Positions 58,202-64,000 of a DNA stretch of 64,000 bases are shown here, one piece after another. Both the position numbers and the translations under genes were made by a program. The stretch comes from Daedaleopsis sinensis (lineage: Eukaryota; Basidiomycota; Agaricomycetes; Polyporales; Polyporaceae). The stretch covers positions 3,038,001 to 3,102,000 of the forward strand of contig CM066306.1 of assembly GCA_033807695.1 (NCBI GenBank). Reading direction: 5' to 3'. The notes under the pieces were generated by a model that worked only from the letters and a program-made list of their open reading frames with translations, made no database searches and was not told where the DNA came from. Within the stretch, counting starts at the first letter, position 1. Every line of letters starts with the position of its first letter.

Positions 58202-59279
58202 ATGCAGACCTTTGATTCATTTGCTGCATCCCCCCCTCAACTTGTCGAACTTGCATCTGCCACAAAGTCGAAAGGAGTCGGCCGCGTAAGTCGTCAAGTT
58301 GCTCTGTCAGTTAGCCGAGGATTAATATGGGAGGCTCCTTCCGTTGCTTCCGTTACTTCTACAGCTGGACCCCTCGCTCAGTCGCCCTTTCCGCGACGAG
58401 CGGCCAAATGAGCGCATACTGCGCTTGCCGTGGTTCATCCGGAACCTACTCAAGGACTATCAAGTTCAAAAAGGACGATTCTACCACTCTCGAGGAGCGC
58501 AGGTCCTTCGGGAGACCTTGGAAACGCACACGGAATTCGCGAATGAAACTATGGCTAAGGAGCTGCTTGTGCGGAACGTCCAGTGAGTATCCCGCCCACG
58601 ATTCATGTAGTTATCATTGTCTAGCATCAGCACAAAAACAGGGTCGCCGCCAATCTTCAAACGTTACGCCAAGACCCGAGCCGCGCGAGTCGTCAGGCAT
58701 ATCGCAATTGGAAACATGATGCCCGCGATTTCATGGCAGACGTGATGGTACCGGGGTATATGACCGATGACAGTCGGTAGCTCGCCCTGAATATCTCTTT
58801 TCAGGTCTCATCCTCTCTTGTAAGCGCACAATACATGGAAGCAAGCGTGCAACTTGAACCGCCTCGCCGTCGGTCCCTTGACGATAGCGATATCCGTGAG
58901 GAAAATTAGCGGTGCTCCCCGGCGACGTCTAACCCGCGCTGCTACAGATACATACTCAGGTAGAAGCACGCCTTTCCCTTGGAGACGCTCCCCGTCAGAG
59001 ATCGAGGCAGTTGTATTCAGTAGCCTGCCAATACCGCCAGTCCCAGGTGAGTTCTAATTTTAGTTGTTCGGCAATGGTCTGACCATGCGAGTAGGACCGT
59101 CAGGTACCGTGCATGCAGAAGGAGACTCGGGATCAGACATCGTTTGCGCCGCAGGTTTTGAGATGACTTTAATCCACGAGCCGGCTCCAACGTTGGCAGA
59201 AACGGTAGACGATATCGAGGACGATGCTAACTCTCGACGCGCACTTCTTCCTCGCTCTCCGTCTGCGATTACACTATGA
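58202..59279 (+). CDS. D2: unknown protein of 261 aa, six exons
   Basis: Exons 58202-58285, 58365-58582, 58642-58747, 58805-58895, 58948-59046 and 59092-59279 join in phase, 786 nt in all. The last intron (45 nt) has a CTGAC branch-like motif before CATGCGAG. Residues: a helical part with LPWFIRNLLKDYQVQKGRFY and VLRETLETHTEFANETMAKE, then YRNWKHDARDFMADVM, then a Pro-rich linker (SSLPIPPVP) and a beta-like end with GPSGTVHAEGDSGSDIVCAA. The phases after the helical exon (2, 0, 1, 1) equal those of family C, and the C-terminal strand pattern resembles that of C3. I infer common descent, but function is unknown. It is head-to-head with kinase B4. Confidence 0.82.
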
Positions 59280-59499
59280 CTTTGTGTGCCTTCATCGTGC
59301 TTGTATTTGTATCTATGCTTTCTATTGTAGTTCCGTGATGGATTTTGAGTTCTCTGTATTGACACCGAGATGTTGTCGCCCGGGCCAAGCGTCAACCCCC
59401 GCTCCCTCAAATCGGCGCACAATATGTAGATACAGCAAGATGGTAGAATGAGTCAGGGGTTTTCGTTCACCACCACAGCGTTAGTGGTAGGCAGGATGT

Positions 59500-60260
59500 G
59501 ATTCTCGGGAGAGGGGATGGGTGCGCGACGACAGACAACATGGACAGTCCTGTCGCCTCCCAGCATGTATGGGGAGCTCCGACGGGGCCGTCTCCGTCTC
59601 CGACTCGGAGTGCGCGCTGTAGCGCTTTGACTGCCCGACGTCGGTGAAGTAGTACCTCACGGGGAGCGCCGTCCGGGTGTGCGGACGACGTGCGTGCTTC
59701 GACCTGTCGCGCAGTGTTCGCGACGGTGATCGCGGGTGGAACGTCTCCGGGAGGATGGGCTTGGCATCCATCATGATGTTCGACTTCGTGATGTTCCTAC
59801 CGGGTCAGGCTAGTTAATATCGTGCTCCTGCTCCTGTCGTCAGCGCGAAGACATACCGATGGGCAACGTGATGTTCGTGCATGAAGTGCGGCCCTGCGAT
59901 ACCACTATTAGTCTCCGGCTGTATAGTAGCAAACCCATGGTAGTTGGGAGGATTACCTCGAACGCTTGTCGGAAGAATTCCACAGCTTAGCCTACTATGG
60001 TGGACTTGCGCTCGTCGTACGCCCTGAGAAGAGGCACGACGATGAACCGCTGGTCGTCATCGAGGGGATCCTCCAGGACGTAGAGTATCGGACAGCAGTG
60101 GTCACGGTTGCGAGAGTGGTTGCGAGGGTCGTTAGACAGCGGCGGAGACGAGAGGTAGAGAGCGATCTCGCTCTCGTGGGGGTGCGCGGATATCGAGATA
60201 TGCTTGATCGCTACCATAAGTTGCGCATCCGCGATTCTGACAGCGTCCATGACCGTGGTC
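59500..60260 (-). pseudogene. B5: decayed B-type kinase
   Basis: An exon-2-like part (59957-60250) reads VAIKHISISAHPHESEIALY but has a codon duplication (RNHSRNRDH) and a stop just before AVEFFRQAFE at about 59985. In the exon-4-like part the split codon and its neighbour give HRN, so the catalytic Asp is lost (RNITKSN), and DFG reads DVG. The frame then shifts after ELPIHAG. The first exon and the fifth exon are not recognisable. The gene is dead. Confidence 0.85.
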
Positions 60261-60685
60261 GTCTACAGCAGCTCGTGAGCATACTCGGACACCGAAAGGC
60301 AAATGCATTGATAAGTGGCTGGAGCTATAGAGCTCACCGGTGCTCATCAACGACAAGTTGGGGTTCGCATGTTACGGATGGGCAGGGAAGTTGGGTCGTT
60401 CATCGTCCACGCTGACGGCCTGAGATTCATTAAGGCGCAATTCGGAATGCACATGCGATTGGCCCGTCGAGTCTTCAATGTGCCGAGGTCTTGTCTGTAT
60501 CTTCGCGTGCAGCGACAGTGAGAGGCAACCGTGTGATCGCCTTTTCGACAATGAAGAAGGTGCAGGATGATGAGGTGAGTTACTGCGATCGTCGAGCTCG
60601 TGTTCGGGCAAGGCCACAGCCTTGGCGAGTAGCAATCATTATCTCAAGAGACTTGATAGAATCTGCGAAAGACGGAATGACGAAC
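60261..60685. other. No gene seen
   Basis: Former 5' flank of B5; no exon recognised. Confidence 0.4.
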
Positions 60686-62460
60686 ACCGTGAGAGTACAA
60701 GTGATAAAATAGCATTGGGATTGCCTGCAAAACGACAGCAATAGATCATAGCGGTGTAGAAACGATACAAAGCGCAGGGGTCAGCGAGGCATGGGAGGTC
60801 AAGGTAGACGGGACTCGATCAGCGGCGAACCGACTTTCCCCCAGGAGTGGGAATGGGATGGCGGAATGTGAGAACAAGGGGCACCGTGCGACAGGAAACA
60901 TGATACACATTTTTCCAGAAATTCACGGTTTGGCTGTCCTTTTTCAAGATGACGCGTTCACGTAGCGTCCAGCTGTTGAGTTGCGACATGATGGTCGCGA
61001 ACGACGACACTACCTCGTCCATAGTGGGACGTGCGCTCGGGTCGTCCTGAACCATGCGAGCGATCAGCTCGTCCATGAAGCCGAAGTTGGTATATTCCTA
61101 CGACGCCAAAGCATCAGCACATGCAGTATCACCGAAGTAAGATACTACGGTGACAGACCTGTAGGAAGTATCTGCGAATGAGATTTCCCATGTAGTACAC
61201 GTCGGTGTGGAACGGATTGCGCGGAGTCGACCTGTCGTTGCGAAACTCCGGCACAGTTTTGTCTCCACCCAGCAAAGGTACTTCTAATGGGTTCTTGTCT
61301 CCTGGGTCATATCTCCGGGAGTGACCAAAGTCGATGAAGTAATACTTCACGGGGTATCGGGTGCGCGAGCGAGGGCTCACGAAGTATCGGAAGTCTAACG
61401 ACATCCGCGGACTCTGAGGATGGAATTGCTTGGGAAGAATCGGCCGTGAATCCATCATGACGTTGAGCCTTGATATGTCGCTGATGGTTTGTGGTCAGAA
61501 AAGAATCACCCGGGGTGTCCGAGATCGCAAAGCGCACTCACCGGTGAGCGATATGATGCTGGTGCATGAACTGAAGGCCCTAAATGTCGACTCAACATGG
61601 CATGAGCGATATGATTCACAGGGATGTACACACCTCAAACATTTGCCGAAAGAACTCTACAGCCTCGCCAACCGTGTCCACTCTTGGCTCATCGAAACGG
61701 CGAAGTAGCGGCATGACGATTAATTCTAGTCTCTCGTCGTATGGATCTTGGAGGACTTCGAGAATAGGACAGCAGTGGTTACGTGGATTCGAGGCAAGCT
61801 CCTCTGTAGAGAAGTATGTTCCGATCTGGCCCTCCCACGGGGCAAGCACTTTCTCTACTCGCTTGATCATGACAATATTACCCTCGCTCACCCTCACGGC
61901 GTCCATGATTTTGTATGTCTATGCTGCCATCAGGATAAAACGGCATAGTGGAGCAAGATAGGCTCACAGTCACTTCGACGCCGTCCTCGCAATCCAGACT
62001 TGTCTTGTTGGTCTTGTGCCAGGAAGGGATCCAGCCAGGTTCATACCGGCGACGCAGTCGGTAGCCTTTGCTACCCAGCCAGTCGTAGCGATCGCGCCAG
62101 AAGACTTCTCGTTCAGGTAGAGTACAGCGGTCCCTAGTTGATGAGGAAGTCATCGCGGGGGAAGAGAGGCTGGCAAAGGGAATAGTCTAGAGGACAGAGT
62201 CCGCCGTGAGAAAGAGGCCCGGGGGTCACAAGTGCCGTCGCTTACACGAGCGCCCACTGAAGTTGTGTGCGCTTATGTACGGCTCTGGCAATTGTTCCGA
62301 GTCTCTCTATCGGTATCCCGACCATTGGTCCTCGTTCTTGCCACTGGCGATATCCTGATGTGGTTCCCTCCGGTGGCGCTACAACCGATATGGGTAGTGG
62401 GTGATGTCCTCATGTCATTGTCATTGTTCAGCTCTGGGTACTAGTAATAATAGCGGCAAT
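60686..62460. repeat. 1.8-kb segmental duplication, copy 2 (carries B6)
   Basis: Direct copy of 52698-54485. Small indels lie outside the exons; the first exon of the kinase shows the most changes. Confidence 0.9.
60819..62153 (-). CDS. Kinase B6: near-identical copy of B2, 369 aa
   Basis: Exons 61968-62153, 61634-61918, 61542-61579, 61159-61480 and 60819-61097 join in phase, all equal in length to those of B2. Exon 5 differs from B2 by only a couple of residues. The catalytic loop and DFG are intact, and the DFG neighbourhood is YYFIDFGHSRRY (Ile for Thr). The first exon has diverged most (MTSSSTRDRCTLPEREVFWR), while WRDRYDWLG is kept. Confidence 0.88.
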
Positions 62461-62599
62461 AAGTTAACAGCTTGAAACTGGGTTCACTCGTGGCAGGGAA
62501 CGAATAGATCTAGTTTTGCAACGCGAGGATGGTGTACATCTTGGTGCATATCTTACTCATCCCTGTTGGTCTTTGGCGCGCACTGCTCCAAACGATCGG

Positions 62600-63240
62600 T
62601 TTCTTCCGTAGCTGGTGGGTTCAAACGTTCAAGCTTCAAGCGACTAGTCGAGTACTATTACCATGACTCGGAACTAAGCCAGCAGAAGCGGTCCACTCAA
62701 GGCTGTATTCGCACCGGATTCAGAAGCCCCCTTGCAAGTGTCAGACGATACAGGGTCGTCGCAAGACGAGTCGCCGCCAGATGTAAGGTACCATCCCGCC
62801 GCCCAGGGGTGGTTATCCTCGGAACAATAAATCTGTGCGCTACTGACGAGCGCGATGAACCCCCCGCCACGTACACGCGGTGCGTTGTACTTTCTCTCAT
62901 CGAGCCCGAACCCTGACCATGCGTACGTACGATGCAGGCTTCGTAGTGGGAACCGCTTCGAACCCGCGCGGGGTTCGGATGCTTACTCTTCCATGGCAAG
63001 CCTTGTATTGGGGTGGTCGACCGTCGCGCAGTGCACAGGCGGAAGAAGCTCTTACCGCTTAGGATAGTAACTCTTTTTGTCGGTCGCGACGGGTCCTCCA
63101 TAGTCCGGAGGGGGAGCGCCTATCAAAGCTGACCGGTTGCGACAAGCAGACGAATGCAAGCGGGACACTATTGAACCGGAACTACTAGACATTGCAAATT
63201 GACCCTTGTTCATTTTGAAGATATATGACAGTACCACTCA
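62600..63240. repeat. Downstream element of the A-type kinases, inverted copy beside A4
   Basis: Inverted relative of 47775-48470 and 40020-40690. It follows A4 on the minus strand as the others follow A2 and A3 on the plus strand, so the kinase and its 3' flank moved together. Confidence 0.85.
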
Positions 63241-63375
63241 CTAGTGCGACCATGGACACACCGGCGCGTGGACGATGCAGTCTCAACTTCACTAGAGGCG
63301 TGTTCGTCCACATACCCAATCAGATAATCGAGAAACAGCAAGATAAGACCCAGGATATACAACACGACAGAGCTG

Positions 63376-64000
63376 TCACTGCGGAGGGGTGGGGAGGGCT
63401 GGTGTCTTCTTCACAATCCACATGCTAGTGCGAGCGACATGGCGACAGGCTCGAAAGATCCGCGCGATGAAAAACTCATCCCGATAGACAAACCGAGACC
63501 TGAGAGTCCACGAAGACAACGAAGAGCGTATCTCTTCAAAGCGTCGATACGCTTCTTCGATTGAGGGACGATCTTCGGGCCTCCTCTTGGTCATGTCGGC
63601 GACCAGAGGGGCTAAGAACTGGAGGCAATGCCTTCCTGAAAGATGGATGCGACGAAGTCAGCGAAACTATATGACAACGTATATCCCATGCATGCGATCC
63701 ATCCCGTGCATGCGAACTCACATCCATAAATCTCTGACGAATGAGGTTGCCGAGCGTGTAGATATCAGCCTTGAAGGGATTGTACATTCCTAACGGGTTC
63801 TCGTACTCCGGAAGAGTTTTATCACCCCCGATATTGATGGGCGATATGGTCTCCTCCCCGAGATTAAACTTGGCGGACAATCCAAAGTCGATATAGTAGT
63901 ATTGTGTAGGACGATCAGTGCGGGTGTACTTCTTGATTTTCCGTTCGAAGTCGTAACTCCTTTGCGGATAGGCATAAGAGGGGTGAGGTATGTCTGAGTA
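63376..64000 (-). pseudogene. A4: A-type kinase with a frameshift, cut by the window end
   Basis: Exon 5 (63376-63635) is 260 nt where A1, A2 and A3 have 261: just after the acceptor, GAAAGCC of A2 is GAAGGC here, one base short. The frame of exon 4 (63722 to beyond 64000) therefore runs out of phase with the conserved frame of exon 5 (PEDRPSIEEAYRRFEEI) and hits a stop near 63536. The intron retains the GCATGCA-type insertion of A2. Exons 1-3, with the HRD/HSD codon, lie outside the window. It is a likely pseudogene unless the base is a sequencing error. Confidence 0.8.

Noticed and set aside
1..64000. Bacterial features, CRISPR array, rRNA or tRNA genes
   Set aside because: The window has spliced eukaryotic genes; I found no repeat-spacer array and no sequence that I could fold by eye into a convincing tRNA or match to rRNA.

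Overview
The window looks like a genome segment of a wood-decay-type basidiomycete (Agaricomycetes, probably Polyporales; this is inference). Genes are cut by many 45-70 nt introns with GTRNGT donors and YAG acceptors, and families typical of that class are present: a DUF6534 membrane protein, a remnant of the MLKL-like N-terminal helical domain, a lineage-specific protein-kinase-like family, a Ty3/gypsy element and a Helitron-type PIF1 helicase.

Layout. 1-8460 is transposon sequence: the 3' part of a Helitron-type helicase ORF with a C-terminal cysteine-peptidase-like domain abuts a 3'-truncated, mutated Ty3/gypsy element on the minus strand (5' LTR 7951-8460, gag, protease-RT-RNase H, integrase cut off). 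8461-33600 is gene-poor and decayed: an MLKL-NTD-like gene remnant (16.4-17.5 kb), a clean four-exon gene of unknown function (18.7-19.6 kb), a DUF6534 gene (24.6-25.2 kb), a TA-flanked MITE-like element with 22-24 bp inverted repeats (27.2-27.6 kb), a 45-bp minisatellite (28.35-28.57 kb), a class II myosin heavy chain fragment (29.86-31.38 kb) and a second DUF6534 remnant.

The remarkable part is 34.3-64 kb: a cluster of ten related kinase-like genes or fragments plus one exon relic. They form two subfamilies, A (A1-A4) and B (B1-B6), sharing a five-exon structure with fixed lengths (exons 2, 3, 4 are 285, 38 and about 322 nt). One intron splits the HRD catalytic motif. Interleaved are five genes of two families I do not recognise, C (C1-C3) and D (D1, D2). 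Splicing by hand gives open proteins of 311 aa (C1), 290 aa (C3) and 261 aa (D2). C and D share the order of intron phases (2-0-1-1), which suggests one ancient family: helical N-terminal half, beta-rich C-terminal half.

Four of the five C/D genes sit head-to-head with a kinase gene, 0.38-0.67 kb apart (A2-C1, A3-C2, B1-D1, B4-D2). The pairs appear to have been copied as units: a block of about 4.3 kb at 36.3-40.7 kb recurs at 44.3-48.5 kb, part of it recurs inverted at 62.6-64.0 kb, and a 1.8 kb kinase block at 52.7 kb recurs at 60.7 kb. Subfamily A carries Ser in place of the HRD Arg in every copy where it can be seen. Some copies are decaying (A4 frameshift, B5 nonsense and motif loss, C2 lost splice acceptor). 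I read the region as an expanding paired-gene cluster of a kinase-like protein and an unknown partner. The biological role cannot be read from the sequence.
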